From TA-21 sp035620895 (GTDB taxonomy: Archaea > Thermoproteota > Nitrososphaeria > Nitrososphaerales > Nitrososphaeraceae): a DNA stretch of 64,000 nucleotides. Numbering within the stretch: the stretch's first letter is position 1; each line of letters opens with the position of its first letter. Below the pieces are notes generated by a model, which did not search any database, was not told the origin of the DNA, and saw nothing but the letters and a program-made list of their open reading frames with translations. Shown here in pieces: positions 1 through 8,311 of the stretch. The stretch spans positions 62,001-126,000 of the forward strand of contig DASPFY010000009.1 of NCBI GenBank assembly GCA_035620895.1, written 5' to 3'. The translations under genes were made by a program, and so were the position numbers.

Positions 1-92
1 TCCACTGGAATTGCCACACCATTTCTATTTCTGGTTACATTGTCAAAGGATATTTGTTGTTGGCAGTTATAACACCATGTTATTATTTTCAT
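1..92 (-). CDS. Small zinc-ribbon protein, N-terminal part (cut by window edge)
   Basis: The minus strand opens with ATG at 92 and stays open to the window edge, giving 30 residues. The start reads MKIITWCYNCQQQISF, a CxxC knuckle right after a short hydrophobic strand, followed by basic and polar residues. This is the typical beginning of the small zinc-ribbon proteins seen repeatedly in this window. Only one cysteine pair lies inside the window; the second would be beyond base 1. No specific function can be assigned. Confidence 0.5.
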   Translation of the reverse strand, partial: MKIITWCYNCQQQISFDNVTRNRNGVAIPV

Positions 93-565
93 TTCATACT
101 ATCCGAATAGGTTAGTTTCAGTTTGAGAACGTACAATTATTATTTACTAATCAAGATATCGTCTTTGACTCATATAAGCCTTTAAAACTTATCAGTAGAC
201 TGTGTGAGTTGATACAGTGTATGAATAAGCTTCTCTTAAATAATGGATTGCGTGATCTAAGGTAACAATTTCCTGCTGTCAGTAACAAGAAAATGTAATT
301 AAAGCTAACTACAAAATTAAGCCCATAATTCCCAAGAATAGGAAACATTCGTAGATTAATAAGTAAAACAATAGTTATTATGTTATGTTTGTCTGTTATA
401 TCGACAATACTCGTAATATTCTAGTAGTTTATTCATATTTTCTAAACCATTCTATTACTTGTTCCTAACACAAATATTAGATATGCTTAAATGCGGTTCT
501 AACTCAATATGATTGATGTTAAATAAAGTTAATATGCTAAAAGCGTCCGGATATGGTTCATTATT
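93..565. other. Intergenic region without a recognised gene
   Basis: About 470 bases of AT-rich sequence between two divergent small zinc-protein genes. A 65-codon minus-strand frame exists at 151-348, but its composition (cysteine, leucine and serine scattered, no motif) looks like chance. An AT-rich stretch near 519-537 could hold the TATA element of the gene that starts at 566. Confidence 0.5.
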
Positions 566-835
566 GTGACCTCTTCCAAGATTTACCCATCGCTCTATGA
601 AAGCAAAGATAAGTTTATTGACAAGAGAAATTTCTTGATTTGCAAATCATGTCATTGGTGTGCTACATGCTTTACCAACTTTAGCATTCCCAATATTTGT
701 CCTCTGTGTGGTAATAATCAAATAGAATCTATGCCTGTATCAGCTCATGAGTCATACAGACTAGTTTATGATTATATTCATGGTTTGACCCTAGAATTCT
801 GGTTTAATTCGAATTACGGTGTCTATGTAAATTGA
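566..835 (+). CDS. Small CxxCxW zinc-ribbon protein (family copy 1)
   Basis: An 89-residue protein from a GTG start. Residues about 26-51 carry CKSCHW and CPLCG, two CxxC knuckles that should bind one zinc ion. The spacing, the aromatic residue after the first knuckle, and the following NxxQxxSxP stretch match the proteins at 12514-12738 and 30253-30546, so this is one of three dispersed paralogues. The stop codon overlaps the TTG start of the next gene (TTGA), suggesting translational coupling. The function is unknown; nucleic-acid or protein binding is only a guess from the fold. Confidence 0.7.
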   Translation: MTSSKIYPSLYESKDKFIDKRNFLICKSCHWCATCFTNFSIPNICPLCGNNQIESMPVSAHESYRLVYDYIHGLTLEFWFNSNYGVYVN

Positions 836-1095
836 ATATTTCCGAATCAGAATCACCCTATGGGATTATGGCAAAAACTTGTGGATGCGAAAATATGAAA
901 AGAAAAGTGACGTATTCGTTGATTGATAGTTATCATAGTTTATGTCATGATAAGAGGGATCTAATATTAGGACAGATTGAAGCATGTCAAAGGTTGGTAA
1001 AATACACAGCTCAGTACGGTAGAGATGAGATAGACAAACAAGCTATAGAGAGTGAAATAGATGAATTGAAAATGGTCTTGGACCTAATTCAGTAA
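832..1095 (+). CDS. Small helical protein, paralogue of 33644-33967
   Basis: The 87-residue product starts at TTG 832, which overlaps the preceding TGA; ATG at 868 is an alternative start. The C-terminal 65 residues are helical and polar and align clearly with the minus-strand protein at 33644-33967: shared features are SYHSL, KRD/KKD-LILGQI, AC and a closing LKxMLDLI. A CGC near the N-terminus is not conserved as a knuckle. The family is unknown to me, but two divergent copies that keep the same pattern argue that it is a real protein. Confidence 0.7.
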   Translation: MNISESESPYGIMAKTCGCENMKRKVTYSLIDSYHSLCHDKRDLILGQIEACQRLVKYTAQYGRDEIDKQAIESEIDELKMVLDLIQ

Positions 1096-1326
1096 ATTCA
1101 TGATTTGGTCATTAAGGCTCTGTGGATACTAGAACTTGGAACATTCAATTCTTGTTTGTGTTCATTAAACCATTAAACTGTGTCAGGTTTTAGTAATTAA
1201 TACCCCGTAAATGTAACGTAGACGTATTCTATTTCTGGTGATTGGGGACAGTTAGTTCATTCATTTTAAAATTACCATAGGTAGATATTAATAGTATGAA
1301 GCCGTATATGAATTAGTTTAAACAAA

Positions 1327-1515
1327 ATGCCTATGCTGATGTTAAAGTGCAAGAACTGTGGCGAAGTGTTTCCCGGTGTCTACATATCTGAAGATACCAT
1401 AAAAGTTTCTAAAATAAAGACTGATTCTACAACTTCACATGTGTGTTCTAGGGGACACAAAAACGATTATTTAGCTGACGATTTTATGGACTGGTCGGGA
1501 CCTGAGACATTCTGA
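1327..1515 (+). CDS. Small zinc-ribbon protein upstream of HflX
   Basis: A 62-residue protein. The N-terminal LKCKNCGEVFPG is a classic zinc-ribbon knuckle; the second half offers C and H ligands in HVCSRGHKNDY, giving a C2-C-H type site. The protein ends with acidic and aromatic residues. Its TGA stop (1513-1515) overlaps a CTG codon that opens the HflX reading frame, so the two genes are probably cotranscribed and coupled. The family resembles short archaeal zinc-ribbon proteins of unknown role. Confidence 0.7.
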   Translation: MPMLMLKCKNCGEVFPGVYISEDTIKVSKIKTDSTTSHVCSRGHKNDYLADDFMDWSGPETF

Positions 1516-2612
1516 CATCTAAACAAAATGTCATACTGGTAACATATCCTGATGATTTCAGCATACAAGAAGTAAAAGGTTTGGTGGAATCATTAGGCAA
1601 TTTTAATATTGTAAAGTGTTTTACCCAAAAAGATCTGAGGCATACGCGATATGGTCTAGGATCTGGCAAGGTCGAAGAAGTTAAAGAATATCTCCAACAT
1701 ACTAAATCTGACCAGATTATTGTTGATGAACATATGACACCCAAGCAGATCTACAATTTAGAAAAGGCAACAGGTATAAAGGTAGTAGATAGGGAAAGGC
1801 TAATCCTCGACTTGTTTTACATTAGATCTACTACGTCGGAAGCAAAATTACAGATTCAGCTCGCAGAAATTAAATACGAGTTACCGCGGATAAAAGAAAA
1901 TGCGAAGCTGTTGATTGGGAACGAGAGACCAGGAAAAGGTGGAAGTGGAGAATACATAGTTGACGTAAAATTTAGGGATCTGAAGAGGAGGATGGGGTTC
2001 ATTTTAGAAAAGTTGGCAGAATCCAGAAAAAAACGTGAGCTTTACCATGATCAGAGAGTAGGGAACAAAATGCCTATAGTTTCTCTAGTAGGGTATACAA
2101 GTTCGGGCAAAACTACCTTATTCAACCTGCTAACTCTGGAAAGTAGAGAAACATCTGAAAATTTATTTACGACACTCTCAACTACAACGAGATCGTTTAT
2201 TATTAATGGACAGAAAATTTTGCTTACCGATACAGTTGGATTCATTAGAAGACTCCCTACTTATATGATTGAGGCCTTTAAGTCGACTCTGGAAGAGTCT
2301 CTTCAGGCAGACATGATTCTACTTCTTATTGATTCATCAGATCCGGCGGATGAAATAAAAACAAAGTATTACAGCTGCATGAGCACCTTACAAGAGCTGA
2401 ACGTAAATAAAGAAAAAATTGTAATTGTTTTTTCAAAAATAGACAAAGCTGAATTTGATGATGTTAGCAGAACCTTCAAAGAATTAAACATAGAGCGCCC
2501 AATATTTGTATCACCCAAGTCTGGGTATGGTATAAGTAAACTTACAAAATCAATATCACAAAAAATTTCAATATCACAAAAAATTTCAATATCACAAAAA
2601 ATTGTGTCATAG
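1512..2612 (+). CDS. hflX: Ribosome-associated GTPase HflX
   Basis: HflX binds ribosomal subunits and hydrolyses GTP; in bacteria it splits stalled ribosomes. The N-terminal HflX domain (TQKDLRHTRYGLGSGK, then DRERLILDLF) is followed by a helical linker and the G domain: G1 GYTSSGKTT, G3 DTVGF, G4 SKID. The first ATG/GTG/TTG codon, TTG at 1581, would delete the first beta strand: the frame upstream reads VILVTYPDD, a normal HflX start. I place the start at CTG 1512, which overlaps the TGA of the zinc gene (CTGA); ATT 1509 is the alternative. The C-terminus ends in a three-fold SISQKI repeat. Confidence 0.9.
   Translation: MTSKQNVILVTYPDDFSIQEVKGLVESLGNFNIVKCFTQKDLRHTRYGLGSGKVEEVKEYLQHTKSDQIIVDEHMTPKQIYNLEKATGIKVVDRERLILDLFYIRSTTSEAKLQIQLAEIKYELPRIKENAKLLIGNERPGKGGSGEYIVDVKFRDLKRRMGFILEKLAESRKKRELYHDQRVGNKMPIVSLVGYTSSGKTTLFNLLTLESRETSENLFTTLSTTTRSFIINGQKILLTDTVGFIRRLPTYMIEAFKSTLEESLQADMILLLIDSSDPADEIKTKYYSCMSTLQELNVNKEKIVIVFSKIDKAEFDDVSRTFKELNIERPIFVSPKSGYGISKLTKSISQKISISQKISISQKIVS
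2551..2604 (+). repeat. 18-bp tandem repeat, three perfect copies
   Basis: The unit tcaatatcacaaaaaatt occurs three times without mismatch at 2551-2568, 2569-2586 and 2587-2604. It lies in frame at the very end of hflX, adding SISQKI repeats two codons before the stop. Because 18 is a multiple of three, copy-number change by slippage would not disturb the frame. Confidence 0.95.
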
Positions 2613-2792
2613 ATTAGAAAGATACTGACTCTATATTATTCTATTCTAGACTCTATCAAATACCTCAACCTCTGGTCATCTACACTATCTTGGGTTTGAT
2701 AGGAGTGGATCAAAAAAGTTTGATACCGTCAAAAATTAATTGACATTTGACCCCTAAACAGGATAATTTCTTTTTAATTCATTATTTAACTA

Positions 2793-3206
2793 TTATCTGG
2801 TAACAGCGTTATTCCAGTTAAAAGCTAACGGTGGTGATTCTTCATAATATGATTGTATTTCATCCAACCTTTCCATTGAACCTTCACAAGCCCTAACTTC
2901 GACGTAAATGGAATCGGTCCTGATTAATTGCAAAAATGAAAAGACTTCCTCATTTGTAACACCATGCTTTATGTCATATTCAATTCTTTTAAGTACTTTG
3001 CCTATTTTTCCATACTTTTTATTCAATCTAACCTCCCATCGCGTCGCATTTTCAGATAAACCCCTCACAAATCTAACAACTGTATGTTCCATATGTTTAA
3101 CATGCCAATCGCGCAAAGGGAAACTATTTTGTTTCAAATAACTCAACATATTATACTCTGATGCCCTATATAACGTAGCGTATTGATTCATGTGAGATGA
3201 GATCAT
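2793..3206 (-). CDS. Conserved hypothetical protein
   Basis: A 137-residue soluble protein; ATG at 3206, with a second ATG at residue 6 that may be the true start. It is rich in charged and aromatic residues, has no membrane segment and no cysteine pair, and alternates amphipathic helices (for example NKKYGKIGKVLKRIEYD). I do not recognise the family. Length and composition look like a real protein, and no other gene overlaps it. Confidence 0.6.
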   Translation of the reverse strand: MISSHMNQYATLYRASEYNMLSYLKQNSFPLRDWHVKHMEHTVVRFVRGLSENATRWEVRLNKKYGKIGKVLKRIEYDIKHGVTNEEVFSFLQLIRTDSIYVEVRACEGSMERLDEIQSYYEESPPLAFNWNNAVTR

Positions 3207-3336
3207 CCGCCGTTAAGAAGAATTGAAGTATGTTTTATTTCTTGGTTATAATTTTTGGAAACATTTTGTCAACATTATTACAATTTATGGTAATCTACGA
3301 ATCCTAAAAAACTTTGAATATGAGATAAATATTAGC

Positions 3337-3528
3337 TTATCGTAATTGTTGTCGCGACTCAGTTCTACTTTTGGTCTTGGTCATTGTCATTCGTTGAGCT
3401 ATATAGGTTATTCCATGATCTAACTCTAAGTGGCTAAGGAATGCTACCCCATTATTTACAGTATCTTTAACTATTAAATTTCTTCCACACTCACTACATC
3501 GAATTATGTGTTCATTCGAAAGTATCAT
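3337..3528 (-). CDS. Small C2H2-type zinc protein
   Basis: The frame is open from GTG 3648, but the first 40 residues look accidental, so I prefer ATG 3528, which begins MILSNEHIIRCSECG. The ligand pattern is C-x2-C, 18 residues, H-x4-H (CSECG then HLELDH), which is a C2H2 knuckle with a long loop. The tail is strongly basic and polar. It could bind DNA or RNA, but nothing in the sequence shows the target. Confidence 0.55.
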   Translation of the reverse strand: MILSNEHIIRCSECGRNLIVKDTVNNGVAFLSHLELDHGITYIAQRMTMTKTKSRTESRQQLR

Positions 3529-3647
3529 AATTATCATATATTCGGAGCCCAATATAAGTAAATGTAACCAAGCTAAACCGGTGCAACCCATAGTAATTAG
3601 GTATTTAACACCAATAAATGCAATACAGTAGAACCCAAGTATATGCA

Positions 3648-3680
3648 CGGTTCAAATCCCGACGTCGGAGGACCTTTTTT
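3648..3680 (+). other. tRNA T-arm-like fragment with palindrome and T-run
   Basis: The sequence ggttcaaatcc at 3649-3659 matches the B-box/T-loop consensus found in tRNA genes. It is followed by the perfect palindrome ccgacgtcgg (3659-3668) and a run of six T residues (3675-3680). Only two base pairs of a T stem form and no D arm, anticodon arm or 5' acceptor strand is found upstream, so this is not a working tRNA. It may be the 3' remnant of a tRNA at an old integration site or simply a terminator-like hairpin. Confidence 0.3.
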
Positions 3681-3731
3681 ATTTCATGGTTTCTAATGAT
3701 ACTAATCAATTTTCTTGTTTTTTATGTCGAA

Positions 3732-4076
3732 TCATAGCGGACCAGTCGTGGTGGGTAAACCTAGAGCAACTGTTACGAAATAGGAGACAATCCATATAAT
3801 AACTGCAATAATTGCAGATCTAGTCCAGCTAAGGCCATATATGCCTCTTAGTGCGAATAACCAGGCAATGCCTCCAACCACTGTTGCCAATAATCCATGA
3901 CCGAAGAGATAATATGTAACAACCCAAACTAGCGTTCCTATTAGAGCAGTTATGAATGCTTTTCCTATGTTTGTCCTTCCTCTAAATATCTTGGTTACAA
4001 CGAAAATTATAATCGTTGAAATCACTAGTCCTATTACGAAAATGACGGCCGGATTATCTATTTCTAACGATGCCAT
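3732..4076 (-). CDS. Four-helix membrane protein
   Basis: A 114-residue protein with about four transmembrane helices (residues roughly 10-28, 38-57, 62-78, 88-106) and short polar loops such as RGRTNIGK. No catalytic motif is visible. The first and third helices end in basic residues, giving an inside-facing loop by the positive-inside rule. It stands alone, divergent from the UspA gene downstream. The function is unknown. Confidence 0.7.
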   Translation of the reverse strand: MASLEIDNPAVIFVIGLVISTIIIFVVTKIFRGRTNIGKAFITALIGTLVWVVTYYLFGHGLLATVVGGIAWLFALRGIYGLSWTRSAIIAVIIWIVSYFVTVALGLPTTTGPL

Positions 4077-4286
4077 TATGATCTAGATTATTATTAAAAA
4101 GATAAATAGTTGTATAGAATTCCTCATCGTTTTCAGGAGAAGAAACAAATCCCACTTTCCACCGTTCAGTTTACCTCTGTTATACTTCGCATAACATAAA
4201 ATTCTTAACCGATTTTTAGGAATGTCGGTCACCAAAGAGCATCACTTTTTAGCAACAACAGACTAAAATAAGATGGGAGATCAATA

Positions 4287-4748
4287 ATGGATAAAGTAGC
4301 GAGAAAGAAAACATTTTCCAAAATTCTTGTAGCCATAAACGATTCCAGTAAAGCAGCAGATAAAGCAGTGTATTATTCAACTAGAATTGCGGAAGATTAT
4401 GACGCAATCCTGGTAGTCCTTTACGTCGTCCGAACACACACTAATTTAGACACTGCAACTATTCCAAGCCATGTAATTGATTTTAAGAAGCAAGCGCAAG
4501 CATATCTTACTAAAATATCGGAAAAAATACATGAACATAGCGATGCAGAGAGTATTGTAAAAGTAAAAACCGATATTATCGCTTCAAATAAAATTGCTAA
4601 TGCCATTGTAAACTATGCCAAAGACAAGCGTATTGATTTGATTGTTGTTGGACCCAGAGGAAAATCTAAACTCAAGAGTCTAGTCTTAGGGAGTGTTACT
4701 TCAGATGTTGTAAGACTTGCCAATTGTCCGGTATTAACTGTGAGGTAG
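4287..4748 (+). CDS. Universal stress protein UspA-type
   Basis: A 153-residue single Usp domain. The N-terminal strand FSKILVAINDSSKA and C-terminal strand CPVLTVR are typical, and the nucleotide-binding loop GxxG-x9-GS is intact (VVGPRGKSKLKSL then VLGS), so ATP binding is expected. The protein should be a cytoplasmic dimer. A second UspA lies at 46200-46664 on the other strand. A 31-residue membrane peptide follows after 16 bases and may be cotranscribed. Confidence 0.92.
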   Translation: MDKVARKKTFSKILVAINDSSKAADKAVYYSTRIAEDYDAILVVLYVVRTHTNLDTATIPSHVIDFKKQAQAYLTKISEKIHEHSDAESIVKVKTDIIASNKIANAIVNYAKDKRIDLIVVGPRGKSKLKSLVLGSVTSDVVRLANCPVLTVR

Positions 4749-4764
4749 GCAAAAAGGAATACCT

Positions 4765-4860
4765 ATGAATCCAATTACATTCAGACGCCTAATCCTTGGC
4801 TTAACTATAGTGTTTCTAAGTGTCATCTTGATCGCAGTCATTTTGGGAAAAATTCAATAA
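4765..4860 (+). CDS. 31-residue single-helix membrane peptide
   Basis: ATG at 4765, 16 bases after the UspA stop, opens a 31-codon frame that begins MNPITFRRLILG and continues as one uninterrupted hydrophobic helix ending GKIQ. The two arginines before the helix predict a cytoplasmic N-terminus. The gene is short enough to be missed by most callers. Its position suggests cotranscription with uspA; chance occurrence cannot be excluded. Confidence 0.45.
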   Translation: MNPITFRRLILGLTIVFLSVILIAVILGKIQ

Positions 4861-5157
4861 ATCATTAATATCAAATAAACCAAAATTGATATTAATTTCT
4901 ACTCTTGTATGTCATAAGGTAAAGTTCTTTTTATGAAGAAACTAGAAATTTCCAACTTTAATCTGAAAAACCAAATTGGCCCCGATGCCTCTAGAACTAG
5001 CGCTTGAAACCTCAAACACGATAACATTCAATTTCCCAAAAAAATGAAAATACTCAAGCTTCGTAAACCCTAGCACTTGTAAGACTATAATCATGCAAAA
5101 TTTCTCTAACTTTTTTCAATTAAATAGTATTTCCATATGGAGCAACAGAGGTGCGCT

Positions 5158-6003
5158 CTATAGTTTTTCAGCTTTTAAAACAATATAATCTATTAATCCT
5201 TTTTTAGATATAGTCATCATCTTGACTAATGATTTACAAAGGATCTTTTCAATATATGATGGATAGTGTATTGTAATTTTCTGCCGTAGGTCTTTCCTGT
5301 TTTGAATATAGTAAAGAGCAAGTGGTTCATATACTTGTGTACCGATCATAGCTTCGTTTGTTATTTTGAATCTGAATCTTCTAATAGCTGACTTGACATA
5401 TTCTAATTCATAATGCTCTGATGACCAAGTCAGATTAAGAATTCCGAGCTTAAACAGTTTTTTTAAGAGATTATGTAACGAAACTGTCACAGGCATGGCT
5501 ACTACCAGTATACCTTTGTGTTTCAATATTCTGTAACTTTCGGCAATAAAGCTGTCAAAAGGTTTGAAATGCTGCGCAGATTCTAATGCAATGATTCTGT
5601 CAACAGTACCAGTTGCGAATGGCAAGCATAAAGAAGTACTATTGATGTAAGTAATGCCGGCTCGTAGGCAGCGAGTATGAAATGCTTGCGCATTTTCAAT
5701 CTTATTTAAGGCGAGCTTGAATTCATTAGCGAGCTGATGAGAATTAATATTCACACAGACTATATTCCCGAGTCTATATTCTCTACTCCATTCAAGAGCA
5801 GGTGCTCCGTAACCACTTCCAACATCAATTAGAGTTCTAGAAGAGCGAAGGTCTGCGAGATTTCCTACGAGGGTACATAAATTAGATTGAGCCTCAACTG
5901 GACTGTTTACATCTCCTTGCCAATATCCAAAATTGAGCATAGTGGCACCTGTGGCAACTTGCATTATAGGTGATAAGGAATCATATAGCTTGATTACATC
6001 CAT
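5158..6003 (-). CDS. Class I SAM-dependent methyltransferase
   Basis: The Rossmann core is clear: motif I IDVGSGYGAPALEW, a post-I acidic or polar strand end (IVCVNINS), motif IV-like RIIALESAQHF and the post-motif ESYRILKHKGILVV. The ALESAQHF signature is typical of small-molecule and lipid methyltransferases related to the UbiE/sterol group. The frame is open from TTG 6057, but ATG 6003 (MDVIKLYDSLSP) puts the start where this family usually begins. The C-terminal 90 residues form a family-specific cap. The substrate is unknown. Confidence 0.8.
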   Translation of the reverse strand: MDVIKLYDSLSPIMQVATGATMLNFGYWQGDVNSPVEAQSNLCTLVGNLADLRSSRTLIDVGSGYGAPALEWSREYRLGNIVCVNINSHQLANEFKLALNKIENAQAFHTRCLRAGITYINSTSLCLPFATGTVDRIIALESAQHFKPFDSFIAESYRILKHKGILVVAMPVTVSLHNLLKKLFKLGILNLTWSSEHYELEYVKSAIRRFRFKITNEAMIGTQVYEPLALYYIQNRKDLRQKITIHYPSYIEKILCKSLVKMMTISKKGLIDYIVLKAEKL

Positions 6004-6230
6004 CTCGTTACGTCTGAGTGTCCATAGTGTCGCATCAATTGGATTAATGGTAAGCAACCGACAAATTATGATTACAAGAGCCTTTAATTAATTAATGCAA
6101 TATCTATTAGATGTATTGGAAATAGGAACATCCCAATTTTTTATCGTCAAATAGTAGCTGTAGTTGACAGATTTATTTGAATAAATTAAGTTTAATTACA
6201 TGATATTATGTATAAAATACACATAATCAG

Positions 6231-6683
6231 TTGGAACTTATTAAACTATCTTCATTAATTTTTTCTATAGTTGCAATGGGATTGTCACTAGCTAGAATAG
6301 TAAGATCATATAGAGAAGGTAAACGCAAGAGACAATCAGATCTTTTTTCGAATGTTACAAATATCACTAGAATAATAGAAGATGAAAAATTTGTTCAATC
6401 TAGAAGGGCGCTCAGAAAAAATAAACTCCTAAATCAGTTAAGGGAAGGAAATGGAAACGATAATTTAGTTTTTGAGCTTGATATGGCAACAGAAGATGCA
6501 GCTAGAAGTGTAGCATCTACTTACGATAGATTAGGTTTCATATTAAAATACGATAAAGAGTTGGAAGATGAATTTATCTAGTGACAGAGCTATGTTATTG
6601 CAGATATGTGGTTACTAACAAAAGTTCTCGTAATTAAAAAGTGGCGATCAAAAAACCAATCCTATTTGAAGGAATTTGAATGA
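6231..6683 (+). pseudogene. Membrane-anchored protein gene broken by two in-frame stops
   Basis: The first 116 codons (TTG 6231) encode an N-terminal membrane helix, a basic stretch REGKRKRQ and a helical domain ending in TYDRLGFILKYDKELEDEFI, similar to DUF4760-type proteins. TAG (6579) and TGA (6582) follow in tandem. The same frame then continues for 32 sensible codons, including SYVIADMWLLTK and KKWRSKNQSYLKEFE, which look like the missing C-terminus of the same domain. I therefore read one gene interrupted by stops. A shortened but functional protein is the alternative. Confidence 0.65.
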
Positions 6684-6719
6684 AAAGGCAAAAAAGCATT
6701 AGATATTGAGACATAAGTG

Positions 6720-6895
6720 CACAATCTACACTTCTGGCTGAGGAGGCTTATTTGGAAAATTATGAATTCATGAAACTCCGTTGATGGAAAAGATGAGACC
6801 CTAATGAGGAAACAGAAGTAATTCATAGGCGGCAGTTACGAGTTCAACTTTATGAGTATTACCCAGACTCAGATATCCAAACATTAGTTAACCAA
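6720..6895 (+). pseudogene. Decayed copy of the exported helical protein at 7555-7974
   Basis: The stretch ctgaggaggcttatttggaa (from about 6738) and the following 100 bases match bases 7755-7870 closely, but with small deletions, an early stop and lost frame. The match continues more weakly to the end of the gene. It is a partial duplicate of the downstream gene, and the ferritin gene sits between the two copies. Confidence 0.8.
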
Positions 6896-6956
6896 TAAAT
6901 AACAACACATACCAATTCCAAAAATATAGATATATGAGGACGCATAGAATGTTACA

Positions 6957-7496
6957 ATGAGAATCTCATCGAAAACCGCAAAGGCAATAAATGATCAAAT
7001 TGCTTATGAAGCATCTGCAACTCAAGCATATGTTGCAATCGGATCGTGGTGTGAAAGAACTGGATATGATGGAAGTGCAATGTTCTTTTTTGAACAAGCT
7101 GCTGAGGAGAATACACATATGTTGAAATTTGTTCATTATCTTAATAATGCAGGAGCAGAAGCCATAATTCCAGCGACAGAAAAGCCTCAAGGTAATTTCG
7201 ATTCATTAGAATCTACATTCCAGGCTGGTTTAAAAAGTGAACAGACAGTTACAAAACTCATTAACAATCTAGTAGAGTTTGTTGAAAGAGAAAAAGATCG
7301 CGCTACATATTCTTTCTTACAATGGTTTGTAAGTGAACAAATAGAAGAAGAAACATTGTTTGAAACTATACTTCAAAAATTTGAGATAATTGGGAGAGAC
7401 AAACTAGCGATATATCAAATCGACCAATCCTTGGCCTCAATTAGATCGGAAATAATGGCTAAAGGGGATTCTCAACAGCAACCATCGGCTAATTAG
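6957..7496 (+). CDS. Ferritin (FtnA-like, non-haem)
   Basis: Ferritin oxidises Fe(II) and stores it as a mineral inside a 24-subunit shell. The 179-residue product has the full four-helix bundle plus a short C-terminal helix. The ferroxidase centre is complete: E18, E51, H54, E95, Q128 and E131 correspond one by one to the E. coli FtnA residues (offset of one). The C-terminal tail KGDSQQQPSAN is polar and disordered. Its neighbours are two copies of a possible iron-binding exported protein, which fits a role in iron handling. Confidence 0.93.
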   Translation: MRISSKTAKAINDQIAYEASATQAYVAIGSWCERTGYDGSAMFFFEQAAEENTHMLKFVHYLNNAGAEAIIPATEKPQGNFDSLESTFQAGLKSEQTVTKLINNLVEFVEREKDRATYSFLQWFVSEQIEEETLFETILQKFEIIGRDKLAIYQIDQSLASIRSEIMAKGDSQQQPSAN

Positions 7497-7554
7497 CTAC
7501 AAAAACTTCTGAACAAACAAACCGTTTAAATAGTTAGGCAGTACTAATGGGCGC

Positions 7555-7974
7555 ATGGAATCTACAGTATTGGGTGTGTCGCTAACGATTTTGTTGTTTT
7601 TTGGTTATGGATTTGGACTAAATCTTTCAAATGGACAAGAGTCTGATGCAAAAGAAAGAAATCTTGTGGAAATAATCACTGAGATAAGATCGTTACTTAA
7701 TCATACTATAATAGAATATCAGAACAAAAATTCCAGTGGTGCCTCTGCTCTGGTTGAGGAGGCTTATTTGGAAAATTATGAATTTATAGAAGCTCCACTG
7801 GCAGAACAAAATGAGACTCTAATGGAGGAGACAGAAGTAATGCTACGGGAACAGTTACGAGACTTGGTAAAGAGTGATAGTGCAGAGGCAGACGTCCAAG
7901 CCCTTCTTCAAAAAATAAATTCCAACCTGGACCAAGCTGATAAATTACTAACAAATCAGACCGTAACAAATTAG
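7555..7974 (+). CDS. Exported helical protein, FTR1-extracellular-domain-like
   Basis: A 139-residue protein with an N-terminal signal or anchor (residues about 5-27) and an all-helical acidic domain. The region VEEAYLENYEFIEAPL, followed 20 residues later by EVMLREQLRDL, resembles the helical extracellular domain that accompanies FTR1 iron permeases. A paralogue lies at 47896-48327 and a decayed copy at 6720-6895. The ferritin gene just upstream makes a role in iron binding plausible, but no clear metal site is proven. ATG is at 7555. Confidence 0.65.
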   Translation: MESTVLGVSLTILLFFGYGFGLNLSNGQESDAKERNLVEIITEIRSLLNHTIIEYQNKNSSGASALVEEAYLENYEFIEAPLAEQNETLMEETEVMLREQLRDLVKSDSAEADVQALLQKINSNLDQADKLLTNQTVTN

Positions 7975-8111
7975 TTGGGATCTTGTATTGAAATGTCGGA
8001 ACATTGATACACTCTTAAGCGCAGATAATCTTTTCGCCCCGACTTTTTCCTATTGCAAACTGACGACAGAATCCAAAATTGAGTTAGATTTTATAGTTTG
8101 TATTAAATTAT

Positions 8112-8309
8112 ATGGACACCATTATCATAAAATTAAGTGATTTTATGTCTGTCGACATAATTCTCAAGTTTGCAGTGTCATTTCGTCCAATAGTTTTTAT
8201 TACATTCCTTGTATTGATTCAAGAAGGATTTGCCTTGCGAAAGTTTTTAGATTACAATGAATTAAATAATAAACATGAATTTACTATAACAAGTAATATT
8301 GTGACATAA
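8112..8309 (+). CDS. Possible small membrane protein
   Basis: A 65-codon frame with one hydrophobic stretch (residues about 25-40). The ATG at 8112 sits directly after an AT-rich tract. Composition is not strongly protein-like and there is no recognisable family. It ends two bases before the frame of the large secreted protein, so it could equally be part of that gene's leader. Confidence 0.22.
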   Translation: MDTIIIKLSDFMSVDIILKFAVSFRPIVFITFLVLIQEGFALRKFLDYNELNNKHEFTITSNIVT

Positions 8310-8311
8310 TA

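Noticed and set aside
151..348. 65-codon minus-strand frame
   Set aside because: No motif, unlike the composition of real proteins around it, and no promoter; it looks like a chance frame in AT-rich intergenic DNA.
4160..4200. loxP-like inverted repeat around gttatacttcgcataac
   Set aside because: Only a 5-bp stem with a 7-base spacer; within chance expectation.
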